Origin: Bauldia litoralis
GTDB taxonomy: Bacteria; Pseudomonadota; Alphaproteobacteria; Rhizobiales; Kaistiaceae
Length of the DNA: 64,000 bases
Reading direction: 5' to 3'
NCBI RefSeq assembly: GCF_900104485.1
Contig: NZ_FMXQ01000008.1
Span: forward strand, 186,001 to 250,000
The translations under genes and the position numbers were made by a program. Positions 42,280 to 51,312 of this stretch are shown piece by piece. Under the pieces are notes generated by a model. The model ran no database searches. It was not told the origin of the DNA and worked only from the letters and a program-made list of their open reading frames with translations. The stretch's first letter is position 1, and each line of letters begins with the position of its first letter.

Positions 42280-43749
42280 TCAGGCGTAGTTGACGTAGAT
42301 CGTCTTCTTCTGGAAGTAGCCGTCGAGGCCATACTTGCCGTCCTCGCCGCCGAGGCCGCTGTCGCGCATGCCGGCGTGGTGGGCGTGGACGACGTCGCCG
42401 CCGCCGCGATTGACGTAGATCTCGCCGAATTTCAGCTCGCGGACGAGGCGCATCATTCGCCTGAGGTCCTTGGTGAAGACATAGGCCGACAGCCCGTAGC
42501 GGCTCTCGTTGGCGAGCCGCAGGCCCTCGTCGAAATCGGTGACGGTCATCACCGGCACGACCGGGCCAAAGACCTCGTCCTGCATGATCGCCATGGCGTT
42601 GTCGTTGACCCGGAGCACCGTCGGGTCGAACCAGTGACCCTTGGCGAACTCGCCTTCGGTCAGCCGTCCGCCACCGGTCAAAACTTCAGCCCCCGCGGCG
42701 GTTGCCGCATCGACCATTGCCTCGACCTTGTCGACTTCCGGACCGCTGAATTTCGGCCCGACATCGACCAGCTTGGTCGGGTCGCCGACCTTCAGCGCCT
42801 TCACCGAGCGGACGAACTTGTCGAGGAACTCGTCGGCGATCTTCTCGTGCAGATACATGCGCTCGTTGCAGATGCAGATCTGGCCGCAATTCTCGAAGCG
42901 CGACACGACGGCGGCGCGGACTGCGGCGCCGACATCGGCATCCTCGCCGACGATGAAGGGCGCCTTGCCGCCGAGTTCCAGCCGCAGCACCTTCAGGTCG
43001 TCGGCCCCGGCACGGAACACCGCCTTGCCGGCGCGGACGCTGCCGGTCAGCGTGACGAGGCGCGCCAGCGGGTGCTTGACCAGGGCCTGGCCGACGCCTT
43101 CGCCGGTGCCGGAAATGACGTTGATGACGCCGGCCGGGAAGCCGGCCTGGTCGGCGAGCTGGGCGATCTCCAGGGCCGAGATCGGCGTCCCCTCATGCGA
43201 CTTGACCACCACCGTGTTGCCGGCGATTAGCGCCGGTCCGATCTTGCGGGTCATCAGCGCCGCCGGGTAGTTCCAGGCGGTCAGCGCGATGACGACGCCA
43301 TGGGCGACGCGCTGGATCCAGATCTGCTCGTCGGGATTGTCGGAGGGGATGATGTCGCCGGTGATGCGGCGGGCTTCCTCGGCCGCGTAGGAGAGGTAGA
43401 GCGCGGCCCCCTCGATCTCGCCTCGCGCCTCCTGCAGCGGCTTGCCCTGTTCGGCGATCACCACCTGGGCGAGGCGCTCGCGATTCTCGAGGATCAGCCG
43501 CGCCAGCTTCTTCAGGAGCTCCGCCCGCTCGATCGGTGGTGTCGCCTCCCAGGCCGGCTGGGCGCGATAGGCGGCGACCACGGCGCGGTCGGCGTCGTCC
43601 TCGCTGCCGCGCGGGACCGAGGCGATGATCGCGCCGGTCGCCGGATTCTCGACCTCCAGCCACTCCTTGACCGTCGACGGCTCCCAGCCGCCGTCGATGT
43701 AGTTGGTGTAGCGGTCGGTGCCTTTGACCAGTTCTTTCATCGCGGACAT
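42280..43749 (-). CDS. Aldehyde dehydrogenase family protein (lactaldehyde/AldA-like)
   Basis: This 489-residue NAD(P)-dependent aldehyde dehydrogenase has GVVIALTAWNYPAALMTRKI, cofactor-site LVTLTGSVRAGK, the catalytic Glu in LRLELGGKAPF and the catalytic Cys in RFENCGQICICNERMY. QDEVFGPVVPVMTV lies in the substrate pocket. The length is standard. The start MSAMKELVK at 43749 has AAGGAAAG about nine bases upstream; the longer frame to 43881 is unsupported. The gene is convergent with the hyu-SDR operon and divergent from the DapA-family gene. Confidence 0.92.
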   Translation of the reverse strand: MSAMKELVKGTDRYTNYIDGGWEPSTVKEWLEVENPATGAIIASVPRGSEDDADRAVVAAYRAQPAWEATPPIERAELLKKLARLILENRERLAQVVIAEQGKPLQEARGEIEGAALYLSYAAEEARRITGDIIPSDNPDEQIWIQRVAHGVVIALTAWNYPAALMTRKIGPALIAGNTVVVKSHEGTPISALEIAQLADQAGFPAGVINVISGTGEGVGQALVKHPLARLVTLTGSVRAGKAVFRAGADDLKVLRLELGGKAPFIVGEDADVGAAVRAAVVSRFENCGQICICNERMYLHEKIADEFLDKFVRSVKALKVGDPTKLVDVGPKFSGPEVDKVEAMVDAATAAGAEVLTGGGRLTEGEFAKGHWFDPTVLRVNDNAMAIMQDEVFGPVVPVMTVTDFDEGLRLANESRYGLSAYVFTKDLRRMMRLVRELKFGEIYVNRGGGDVVHAHHAGMRDSGLGGEDGKYGLDGYFQKKTIYVNYA

Positions 43750-44152
43750 TGGGGTTCTTTCCTTGCGGGCAGGGTTCTGACGTGGGGCGGCGTCCGATAA
43801 CGGGGCCTTGGTCTTGATCTGGGTGTCGCCGGGGCGTTGCGAACCACGTCCACGGGCGCGACAAACCCGCCTCGGGTCCACGGTCGCCTACTCATGGTTG
43901 TGTTGCGTCGGCGTGCGCCAGCCGTCTGGCGCTCTGGCGGATGGAGTCGATGTCGCCGCCGGTCGTGTGTTTCCTCTTGAATTTCAGTGTTTTCTACCGA
44001 CGCCGCTTTGCGACGGATGCCAGTGATCCGGCGCTAGGTCACAGCAGCGGACGGAGTCCGTCAAGCAAAATGTTGACAATCGGCAATCAATCTTGCCTTC
44101 TCATCCGCGCCTGCGGAATCCCCTCGCGCACGGCCAGACGAGACGGAACTCC
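43750..44152. promoter_or_regulatory. Divergent region between aldehyde dehydrogenase and DapA-family genes
   Basis: This 403-base region has no supported gene. It includes GTTGACAATCGGCAAT at 44072-44087, a near copy of the operator word at 37437-37452, and is followed by CAATC repeats. The FCD regulator of cassette 1 may therefore also act here. A weak ribosome site (GACGGA) precedes the ATG at 44153. Confidence 0.5.
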
Positions 44153-45133
44153 ATGCCCGGATTGCCGACCCATGCCTGCCTGATGGTCGCCATCGCCACG
44201 CCCGTCGGGCGCGATCTGCGCCCCGACCAGCCGCGCCTGATCGCGCGGATCCGCCAGCTTCTCGACATGGGCTGCGATGGCATCGCCCTGTTCGGCACGA
44301 CCGGCGAGGGCCCGGCGCTGACGGTGGCCGACCGGGTCGAGACCCTCGACGCGGTCGTCGCGGCCGGGATCGATCCGGCGCGGATCGTCGTCTCGGTCGG
44401 CGCGCTGCCGGTCGCCGACATCGCCCGTCTCGCCCGGCATGCGACCGATGCCGGGGTCGAAGGCGTGCTGCTGATGCCGCCCTGCGCCTATCGCGACGGC
44501 ATCACCGAGGACGGCACCTTCCGTTTCTTCGAGGCGGTCATCGACCGCGTCGAGCGGTCGGCGCTCCGCCTCTATCTCTATCATTTCCCCGGCATCTCCG
44601 GCGTGCCGATCACCGCCGGCGTCGTCCGCCGTCTCGACGAGCGCTATCCCGGCACCATCGCCGGCATCAAGGATAGTGGCGGCGATGCCGACTACACCGA
44701 GATGCTGGTCCGCCGCTTCTCGCATCTGTCGATCTTCACCGGCTCCGAGGTCGACGTCCCCGACCTGATGGCGACGGGCTTGCGTGGCACGATCTGCGGC
44801 CTCGGCAATGTCATGCCGCGGCTGATGCGGGTGATGATGGACCAACCGACCGCCTTCGACCGTCGGGCCTTCCTGCCGCTGATCCTTTCCGGCGACGTCA
44901 TCCTGTCGCGCGGGCCCTTCATCCCGTCGGCCAAGTCGGTGGTCGCCGCGTCCCTAAACGATCCGGAGTGGCGCCGCGTACTGCCGCCGCTGGCCGAGAT
45001 CCCGATCCTTGAGCGCGACCGGCTGGTCGCCGACTTCGACCGCTGGGACGCGAGCCTGCCGGCCGAATGCCAGAGCCTCGACCACGACGCCCCGCCGACA
45101 TCCGGGAAAGTCGTGTCCCTCCGCCGCGCCTGA
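44153..45133 (+). CDS. DapA-family (dihydrodipicolinate synthase/N-acetylneuraminate lyase-like) aldolase 1
   Basis: This 326-residue class I aldolase or lyase of the DHDPS superfamily has GIALFGTTGEGPALTVADRV (substrate-carboxylate loop), the catalytic Tyr143 in LYLYHFPGISG, and the Schiff-base Lys173 in TIAGIKDSGGD. It is not the biosynthetic DapA, as sequence and setting are catabolic. It probably cleaves or dehydrates a 2-oxo acid. A class II aldolase and a second DapA-like gene follow. The start at 44153 is where homology begins. Confidence 0.9.
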   Translation: MPGLPTHACLMVAIATPVGRDLRPDQPRLIARIRQLLDMGCDGIALFGTTGEGPALTVADRVETLDAVVAAGIDPARIVVSVGALPVADIARLARHATDAGVEGVLLMPPCAYRDGITEDGTFRFFEAVIDRVERSALRLYLYHFPGISGVPITAGVVRRLDERYPGTIAGIKDSGGDADYTEMLVRRFSHLSIFTGSEVDVPDLMATGLRGTICGLGNVMPRLMRVMMDQPTAFDRRAFLPLILSGDVILSRGPFIPSAKSVVAASLNDPEWRRVLPPLAEIPILERDRLVADFDRWDASLPAECQSLDHDAPPTSGKVVSLRRA

Positions 45134-45163
45134 CGCGTAGCCCCGATTTTCAGGGAGAACTCC

Positions 45164-45970
45164 ATGGCCCAGTCCCTCGACAAGCAATCCACGACACCGT
45201 CGGTGCCGGCATCCGCGCGCTCCAACGCGCCGTCGCTCGACAGCGCGGCCGTGCAGCAGGCGCGCGTCGATCTCGCCGCCTGTTTCCGGATGGCGGCGCG
45301 GCTCGGCCTGCAGGAAGGGATCTGCAACCACTTCTCGGCGGTGGTGCCGGAGTATGACGACCTCTTCCTCGTCAACCCCTACGGTCGCGCCTTCAGCGAG
45401 GTGACCGCCTCGAGCCTGCTGGTCTGCGACTATCACGGCGCGGTGGTCGCCGGCGACGGCGTGCCGGAGGCGACCGCCTTCTACATTCACGCCCGGCTGC
45501 ATCTCAAGGTGCCGCGGGCCCGCGCCGCCTTCCACACCCACATGCCCTATGCCACGGCGCTGACGATGACCGAGGGCGACCCGCTGATCTTCGCCGGCCA
45601 GAGCGCACTGAAGTTCTACGGCCGTACGGCGGTCGACAACGACTATAACGGCCTCGCCCTCGACGAGCGGGAGGGCGACCGCATCGCCGCCGCCGTCGGC
45701 GACGCCGACATCGTCTTCATGAAGCATCACGGCGTGACGGTGCTCTCCGACACCATCGCCGGCGCCTGGGACGACCTTTACTATCTCGAGCGCGCCTGCC
45801 AGGTGCAGGTACTTGCCCAGTCGACCGGTCGTCCCATCGTTCCGGTCGATCCGGATATCGCCGCGGCGGCGAGCCGGCAGATGCGCGAGGAAGACGGCGA
45901 GTCGTCCCGCCTCCATCTCGAAAGCGTCAAGCGCCAGCTCGACGCACAGGAACCCGACTACCGCCACTAG
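45164..45970 (+). CDS. Class II aldolase/adducin family protein
   Basis: This 268-residue zinc-dependent aldolase-like protein has GLQEGICNHFSAVVPEYDDL (substrate loop), metal-binding histidines in AFHTHMPYATAL and a late His in MKHHGVTVLSD, and DDLYYLERACQVQV. The length is typical for fuculose-1-phosphate-aldolase-like or adducin-head proteins. It lies 30 bases after DapA-like gene 1 and 55 bases before DapA-like gene 2. Aldol cleavage or decarboxylation in the same pathway is inferred. Confidence 0.9.
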   Translation: MAQSLDKQSTTPSVPASARSNAPSLDSAAVQQARVDLAACFRMAARLGLQEGICNHFSAVVPEYDDLFLVNPYGRAFSEVTASSLLVCDYHGAVVAGDGVPEATAFYIHARLHLKVPRARAAFHTHMPYATALTMTEGDPLIFAGQSALKFYGRTAVDNDYNGLALDEREGDRIAAAVGDADIVFMKHHGVTVLSDTIAGAWDDLYYLERACQVQVLAQSTGRPIVPVDPDIAAAASRQMREEDGESSRLHLESVKRQLDAQEPDYRH

Positions 45971-46025
45971 CGGCGAAGCTTGTGGTTGCGGTAAGCAACA
46001 CGCTCATTTCCAAAGGATGCGACTG

Positions 46026-46961
46026 ATGACCTGGACAGGCGTGTTTCCCGCGATCACCACCAAGCTCAAGGCAGACGGCGCCCTCGACGTCGCGGCGACC
46101 CAGGCGAGCATCGACCGGGTCATCGCCAACGGCGTCTCCGGCGTCATCGTGCTGCCGATGCTCGGCGAGAATGCCTCGCTGACCCAGGCCGAACGCGACA
46201 CGGTGGTGACGGCGGCGAAGGAGGTGGTCGCCGGCCGCGTGCCGCTGCTCTGCGGTCTCGCCGAAGGCTCCACCGACAACGCGGCGGCGGCGGCGCGCAA
46301 CTACAAGGCGCTCGGCGCCGAGGGGCTGATGGTCTTCCCGAGCCTCGTCTACCGCACCGACCGGCGCGAGACCGTTGCCTGGTATCGCGGCGTCGGCACG
46401 GCGTCCGACCTGCCGATCATGATCTACAACAACCCGATCGCCTACAGTGTCGATGTTGACGTGCCGACTCTCGAACAGCTCGCCGATGTCGACAGCATCG
46501 TCTGCATCAAGGAGGAGAGCGGCGACATTCGCCGGGTGACCGACCTCTACAATGCCTTCGGCGACCGCTTCTCCGTCTTCTGCGGCGTCGACGACCTGAT
46601 CCTCGAAAGCGTCGCCCTCGGCGTCACCGGCTGGGTCTCCGGCATGACCAACGCCTGGCCGGCGGAATGCGTGAAGATCTTCAACGGGGCGCGGGCCGGT
46701 GACTTCGACGGCGTGCGGCCGCTCTACCGGCTGATGACCCCGGCCTTCCATCTCGATACCGACGTCAAGCTCGTCCAGTATATCAAGCTGGCCGAGCACA
46801 TGGCCTATGGCGCGCCCGAGGGCGTGCGCGCGCCGCGCCTGCCGCTCGAGGGAGAGGAGCGGGCGCGGGTCGAGGCGGTGATCGCCAGGACCATCGACGA
46901 CCTCGCGCGCCTCCCGGCTGACCGGCTGACAGTCGGCGGCCCTCACGCCTTCCCGGTGTAG
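46026..46961 (+). CDS. DapA-family aldolase/lyase 2
   Basis: This 311-residue DHDPS-superfamily protein has the carboxylate loop VLPMLGENASLTQAER, Tyr134 in IMIYNNPIAYSVDV, and the Schiff-base Lys162 in IVCIKEESGDIRRV. Only moderate similarity to DapA-like 1 is visible, so it is not a recent duplicate. The start has AAGGA eight bases upstream. The longer frame beginning at 45813 lies inside the class II aldolase gene and was rejected. Its end overlaps the end of recQ by 19 bases, tail to tail. Confidence 0.9.
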   Translation: MTWTGVFPAITTKLKADGALDVAATQASIDRVIANGVSGVIVLPMLGENASLTQAERDTVVTAAKEVVAGRVPLLCGLAEGSTDNAAAAARNYKALGAEGLMVFPSLVYRTDRRETVAWYRGVGTASDLPIMIYNNPIAYSVDVDVPTLEQLADVDSIVCIKEESGDIRRVTDLYNAFGDRFSVFCGVDDLILESVALGVTGWVSGMTNAWPAECVKIFNGARAGDFDGVRPLYRLMTPAFHLDTDVKLVQYIKLAEHMAYGAPEGVRAPRLPLEGEERARVEAVIARTIDDLARLPADRLTVGGPHAFPV

Positions 46962-48757
46962 CTGCGGATCGCGTCGAGGAAGGTCTCGCCGAAATTCGCC
47001 AGCTTCTTCGGGCCGACGCCGCTGATCCCGGCCAGCGCCTCGGTCGAAGTCGGCTGTGCCCGGCACATGTCCTGCAGCGTCGCGTCCGAGAAGATCACGT
47101 AGGCCGGAACGTTGGCCGCGTCGGCGAGGTCGCGCCGCAGCGCCTTCAGTTTGGCGAAGAGGTCGGCGTCGAAATCGGCGGCGACGCCGGCGTCGACCGG
47201 GTCCCGCCGCCGCGACCGGCCGCTCTTGGTCTCGCGGATCTCGCGCGAGAAGAAACGCTCCGCGCCATCGTCAACCGCCTGGCCCTTGTCGGTCAGCTTC
47301 AGGCTGCCGTAATTCTCGATGTCGATCCACAGATAGCCGCCGGCCACCGCCTGGCGGATCAGGCCCTGCCAATAACTCTTGCCGCGATCCTTGCCGGTGG
47401 CGAAGCTCGGCAACTGGTCATGCTGGCGCTGCCCGACCTTGTCGGAGGCGGTGCCGCGCAACACGTCGATGACATGGCCGGCGCCGAACCGCGCGCCGGT
47501 CTCGCGGATCGCCGCGAACAGCTTCCGCGCCTCGGTCGTGCCGTCGACGACCTCCGGTGGGTCGAGGCAGATGTCGCAGTTGCCGCAGGGCGCGGTCTGC
47601 TCGCCGAAATAGGCAAGCAGCGACACCCGGCGGCACTGGGTCGTCTCGCAATAGGCGAGCAGCGAGTCGAGTCGCTTGTGCTCGCGGTTCTTGTGATCCT
47701 CGGCGCCGCCGTCCTGGTCGATGAACTGGCGTCGCATTCGGATGTCGCTGAGGCCGTAAAGCAATTGCACTTCGGCCGGATTGCCGTCGCGCCCGGCGCG
47801 GCCGATCTCCTGGTAATAGGCTTCCATGCTGGCCGGCAGGTTGAGGTGGAAGACGAAGCGGACGTCCGGCTTGTCGATGCCCATGCCGAAGGCAATCGTC
47901 GCGACCATGACGACGCCGTCCTCGGCCATGAAGGTTTCCTGGTTCTCGCGGCGCGTCTCCGGACTCAGCCCGGCGTGATAGGGCAGGGCGCGAAAGCCGC
48001 GCTCGGCGAGAAAGGTGGCGACCTCCTCGGTCAGCCGCCGCGACAGGCAATAGACGATGCCGGCCCGGTTGCGGCGCGGCTCGAGGAAATCGACGAGCTG
48101 CCGCCGCCAGTCGGCCTTGGGTTCGACCTCCAGCCGCAGGTTGGGCCGGTCGAAGCCATGGACGACGATGTCGCCCCGGCCGCGAAACAGCTTGGCTGCG
48201 ATATCCTGGCGGGTCGCCATGTCGGCGGTCGCGGTAAAGGCGGCGAGCGTCGCGTTGGGAAAGCGGTCGTGCAGCGCCGACAGCGACTCGTATTCCGGCC
48301 GGAAGCTCGCCCCCCATTTCGAGATGCAATGCGCCTCGTCGACAACGAACATCGCCGGGTCGAGCCGGTCGAGCTGGGCGAGCATCCGCTCGGTCATCAG
48401 CCGCTCCGGCGACAGGTAGAGGAGCTTCGCCCGGCCGTCCCGCACCCGCATCCAGTCATCGACATTGGTGGCCCGGTCGCGGCCGGAATGGATGCAGGCG
48501 GCGTCGATGCCGTTGGCGAGCAGCCCCGCCACCTGGTCGTCCATCAGCGCCACCAGCGGCGAGACGACCACCGTCAGTCCGTCGGCCATCAGGGCGGGAA
48601 GCTGGTAGCAGAGCGATTTGCCGAAGCCGGTCGGCATGACGCACAGCGTGTTGGTGCGATTGATCAGGCGTTCGACGATTTCCTGCTGTCCCGGCCGGAA
48701 GGCGGGAAAGCCGAAGGCCGATTGCAGCAGGGCCTGGGGGGCTTGGTTGATGGTCAA
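46943..48757 (-). CDS. recQ: ATP-dependent DNA helicase RecQ
   Basis: This roughly 604-residue superfamily 2 helicase starts LQSAFGFPAFRPGQQEIVER. Motif I is MPTGFGKSLCYQLPAL and motif II is VVDEAHCISKWG. Motif VI is QEIGRAGRDGN. The RQC zinc site has four Cys within CETTQC...TAPCGNCDIC, and an HRDC domain ends the protein (LAGISGVGPKKLANFGETFL). It unwinds DNA in recombination and repair. The TTG at 48757 fits the homology start; an ATG at 48832 would add a basic, non-homologous leader. It is a housekeeping gene inside a catabolic region. Confidence 0.93.
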   Translation of the reverse strand: MTINQAPQALLQSAFGFPAFRPGQQEIVERLINRTNTLCVMPTGFGKSLCYQLPALMADGLTVVVSPLVALMDDQVAGLLANGIDAACIHSGRDRATNVDDWMRVRDGRAKLLYLSPERLMTERMLAQLDRLDPAMFVVDEAHCISKWGASFRPEYESLSALHDRFPNATLAAFTATADMATRQDIAAKLFRGRGDIVVHGFDRPNLRLEVEPKADWRRQLVDFLEPRRNRAGIVYCLSRRLTEEVATFLAERGFRALPYHAGLSPETRRENQETFMAEDGVVMVATIAFGMGIDKPDVRFVFHLNLPASMEAYYQEIGRAGRDGNPAEVQLLYGLSDIRMRRQFIDQDGGAEDHKNREHKRLDSLLAYCETTQCRRVSLLAYFGEQTAPCGNCDICLDPPEVVDGTTEARKLFAAIRETGARFGAGHVIDVLRGTASDKVGQRQHDQLPSFATGKDRGKSYWQGLIRQAVAGGYLWIDIENYGSLKLTDKGQAVDDGAERFFSREIRETKSGRSRRRDPVDAGVAADFDADLFAKLKALRRDLADAANVPAYVIFSDATLQDMCRAQPTSTEALAGISGVGPKKLANFGETFLDAIRSYTGKA

Positions 48758-48943
48758 GGCGGAACGGCCCCTGGAACGGCGATGGCGGCAAGGATGGCTG
48801 GCGCGGTCCGTGACGCGCGCCTCCCGGTGCATAACAGGGAAAGGGCGGCCCGTTCCAACCCTGTTTTGGCCGTCCGCCGCCGATCCCCCGGAATTGCGCC
48901 TTTAGCCGCCGCGATCAGTCGTCGCGCTTCGGTGCCGCCACGA

Positions 48944-49249
48944 CTATCGGAGGTCGAGCCCGTCCAGGCAGGCGAATCGCTTCACCGTCTTGGTGACCAC
49001 CATGTCGCTGGTCGCCTTGTCGAAAGACAGGAAATGCGTTGCTTCGCGATGGGCGTCGAAGGCGGCCTCGTCGGTGTAGATCTCGTAGAGGAAGACGCTG
49101 TCGTCATCGCCTTCCGGAAGCAGGACATCGAAATGCAGGCAGCCCGGCTCGTCGCGCAGCGACAGGGCGGCATTTTCCCGCATCAGACCGAGAAAGCCCT
49201 CGCGATGGCGCGGCTTGAGCTCAAAGAGTACGGTGATGGCGAAGGTCAT
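48944..49249 (-). CDS. Antibiotic biosynthesis monooxygenase (ABM)-domain protein
   Basis: This 101-residue ferredoxin-like alpha-beta protein of the quinol monooxygenase/YgiN type has FAITVLFELKPRHREGFLGL, NAALSLRDEPGCLHFDVLL and FLYEIYTDEAAFDAHREATH. The length is typical (95-105). Family members oxidise quinols or act as dimeric small enzymes. It is divergent from the second GntR gene, with a candidate operator between them, so it may belong to that regulon. The frame's extension to 49975 was rejected. Confidence 0.87.
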   Translation of the reverse strand: MTFAITVLFELKPRHREGFLGLMRENAALSLRDEPGCLHFDVLLPEGDDDSVFLYEIYTDEAAFDAHREATHFLSFDKATSDMVVTKTVKRFACLDGLDLR

Positions 49250-49300
49250 TGGGGCGTCGGTCTCCGTGGACGGATGAACAGATGGCACTTGCGTATACCG

Positions 49301-49313
49301 TAATGCATGCATA
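49301..49313. promoter_or_regulatory. Candidate GntR operator, cassette 2
   Basis: TAATGCATGCATA contains the perfect palindrome ATGCATGCAT (49303-49312). It lies in the 117-base region between the ABM gene and the GntR gene. TAATGCAT recurs in inverted orientation at 51238-51245, upstream of the TRAP binding-protein gene, which suggests one regulator for both. Confidence 0.45.
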
Positions 49314-49366
49314 GGTTCGCGTGTAAACAGGCATGCGAACCTTTCGCTGACCGACGAGCGAGTGAA

Positions 49367-50038
49367 ATGAAGCAGGGCGCCACAGTCACCCGCGTCGATG
49401 ACGCGTATGAACGGCTGAAGGACGAAATCCTCCAGAACCGGATGCCGCCGGGATTTCAGGCGCCGGAGCCGGAGATCGCGCTGAGGCTCGGGATGAGCCG
49501 CACGCCGGTGCGCGAGGCGCTGATCCGGCTCGAGGCGAGCGGGTTGATCGAACTGATCCCGCGCCGCGGCGCGCGCGTCCTGCCGGTGTCGCCGACCGAC
49601 ATGCGCGAGATCTACGAGATCCTGACCGCGCTGGAGCCCGAGGCCGCCGCCGGTCTGGCCCGATCGCGACCGACGGCCGAAATGCTCGCCGGTCTGGCCG
49701 AGGCGACCGACGAGATGGAGGCCGCGCTCGAACGCAACGACCTCGAGGCATGGGCGGTCGCCGACGATGCCTATCATCGCCGCCTGCTGGCGCTGAACGA
49801 GAACAGGCGGCTCAGCGCCATTGTCGGCTCGCTCTTCGATCAGGCCCATCGGGTGCGGATGATCACGCTGCGGCTGCGCGCGCCGCCGACCGAGTCGACC
49901 CGCGAGCACCGCGAGATTCTCCACCACATCCAGGCCGGCAACGTCGAGGTGACGCGGACGGTTTTCCGTCACCACCGCGAACGGGCGGCCAGGGAACTCC
50001 TTTCGATTCTCGAAAACTACCGGTTGCCCGGGCTCTAG
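49367..50038 (+). CDS. GntR/FCD transcriptional regulator, cassette 2
   Basis: This 223-residue FadR-subfamily regulator has the winged helix EPEIALRLGMSRTPVREALI and a wing RRGARVLPV. The FCD domain has DDAYHRRLLALNENRRLSAI and STREHREILHHIQAGNVEV, which carry the ligand/metal residues. The start at 49367 is where homology starts. It precedes the isopropylmalate-dehydrogenase-like gene by 27 bases and heads a seven-gene catabolic operon or operon pair. Confidence 0.92.
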   Translation: MKQGATVTRVDDAYERLKDEILQNRMPPGFQAPEPEIALRLGMSRTPVREALIRLEASGLIELIPRRGARVLPVSPTDMREIYEILTALEPEAAAGLARSRPTAEMLAGLAEATDEMEAALERNDLEAWAVADDAYHRRLLALNENRRLSAIVGSLFDQAHRVRMITLRLRAPPTESTREHREILHHIQAGNVEVTRTVFRHHRERAARELLSILENYRLPGL

Positions 50039-50065
50039 GCACCATCAGGAAAAGGGACTGCGCAT

Positions 50066-51196
50066 ATGTCATCGGCGTCGATCACCGTTGCTGTCATCAA
50101 GGGGGACGGCATCGGGCCGGACGTAACCGACGCCGCGACGGCGGCGATCGACGCGGCCGTCGCTGCGCTCGGACTGGGCGCCGTCACCTATCGGGAGATC
50201 AAGGCCGGGGCAGGGGTCTTCAAGGAAACCGGCCGTGATATCGAGCCCGGCGGCGACGAGCGGGCCGGCCAGGCGGATGCGATCCTGCTTGGCGCCATCG
50301 GTCTTCCGAGCGTGCGCCAGAAGGACGGGACCGAGATCACGCCGCATCTCCGGCTTCGCGAAATCTACCAGCTCTATGCCGGCGTCCGGCCGGTCCGCGC
50401 CTACCCGAACGGGCCGCAAAGGCTGGCCGATCCCCGCGCCCGCGACATCGACCTCATCATCCTGCGGGAATCGACCGAGGGGCTGTTCTATTCCGCCGCC
50501 ATCCATGGCCGGGCCGAGGTGATCGGCGATACCGAGGTGCGGGAAACCCTGCGGATCACCCGCGCCACCACCGAGAAGCTCCATACCTTCGCCTTCAACC
50601 TTGCCCGCAAGCGCAAGGCACGGCGCGGCAAGGCGCTGGTGACCTGCGTCGACAAGGCGAATGTCTTCGAATCCATGGCGTTCTTCCGCCGGATCTTCGA
50701 CGAGGTGGCGGAAGGCTTTCCCGACATCGAGACCGGCCGCAACTACGTCGACGCCCAGGCGCTCGATCTCATCCGCCAGCCCTGGGCCTTCGACATCCTG
50801 GTGATGGAAAACATGTTCGGCGACATCATCAGCGACCTCGGCGGCGGCCTCGTCGGTGGCATGGGCATGGCGTCCTGCGCCGAGATCGGCGACGACGCCG
50901 GCCTGTTCCAGCCCGCCCACGGCTCAGCCCCGGATATCGCTGGCCAGGACAAGGCCAATCCGTTGGCCGCCATCCTCAGCGGCGGGCTGCTCCTCGACTA
51001 TCTGGCGGAGAAGCTCGACCGGCCGGAACTCGCCGATGCCGGGCTGCTGATCGACGATGCCGTCTATCGCGGCTTCTACGAGCGCCTGATCGATCCGATG
51101 GAGTTCGGCGGCACGATGGGCACCCGCGACGTGGCGGCCACCGTCTGCCGTCTGATCGGCGAGCCGGAGACCCGTGACTTCCAGCGCAACCACTGA
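50066..51196 (+). CDS. Isocitrate/isopropylmalate dehydrogenase family protein (tartrate dehydrogenase-like)
   Basis: This 376-residue NAD(P)- and metal-dependent beta-decarboxylating dehydrogenase has VAVIKGDGIGPDVTDAAT, the substrate Arg set in GVRPVRAYPNGPQRL, ILRESTEGLFY, metal aspartates in VMENMFGDIISDLGGGLVGG, and the cofactor loop QPAHGSAPDIAG. It is not LeuB by context. It is likely to oxidise a 2-hydroxy acid such as malate or tartrate analogues imported by the TRAP system that follows. Confidence 0.9.
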   Translation: MSSASITVAVIKGDGIGPDVTDAATAAIDAAVAALGLGAVTYREIKAGAGVFKETGRDIEPGGDERAGQADAILLGAIGLPSVRQKDGTEITPHLRLREIYQLYAGVRPVRAYPNGPQRLADPRARDIDLIILRESTEGLFYSAAIHGRAEVIGDTEVRETLRITRATTEKLHTFAFNLARKRKARRGKALVTCVDKANVFESMAFFRRIFDEVAEGFPDIETGRNYVDAQALDLIRQPWAFDILVMENMFGDIISDLGGGLVGGMGMASCAEIGDDAGLFQPAHGSAPDIAGQDKANPLAAILSGGLLLDYLAEKLDRPELADAGLLIDDAVYRGFYERLIDPMEFGGTMGTRDVAATVCRLIGEPETRDFQRNH

Positions 51197-51236
51197 ATCC
51201 GGCGGTCTAATGAATTGATCGTTGCATAAATCAAAG

Positions 51237-51245
51237 TATGCATTA
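51237..51245. promoter_or_regulatory. Second TAATGCAT-type site ahead of TRAP cassette 2
   Basis: TATGCATTA is the inverted form of the TAATGCATA word seen at 49301-49313. It lies in an AT-rich segment 67 bases before the binding-protein start, and TTGCATAAA near 51222 may be a partner half-site. It supports control by the same GntR protein and a second promoter within the cluster. Confidence 0.35.
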
Positions 51246-51312
51246 TTCTCCAGCCAAGGCTTTTGAGCCTTCGGCCGCTTTGGCCGGGGAATACAAAATT
51301 GGGAGGGAGGAC

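Noticed and set aside
45813-46025. N-terminal extension of DapA-like protein 2 into the class II aldolase gene
   Set aside because: The extra residues are an out-of-frame reading of the aldolase, and a good ribosome site precedes ATG 46026.
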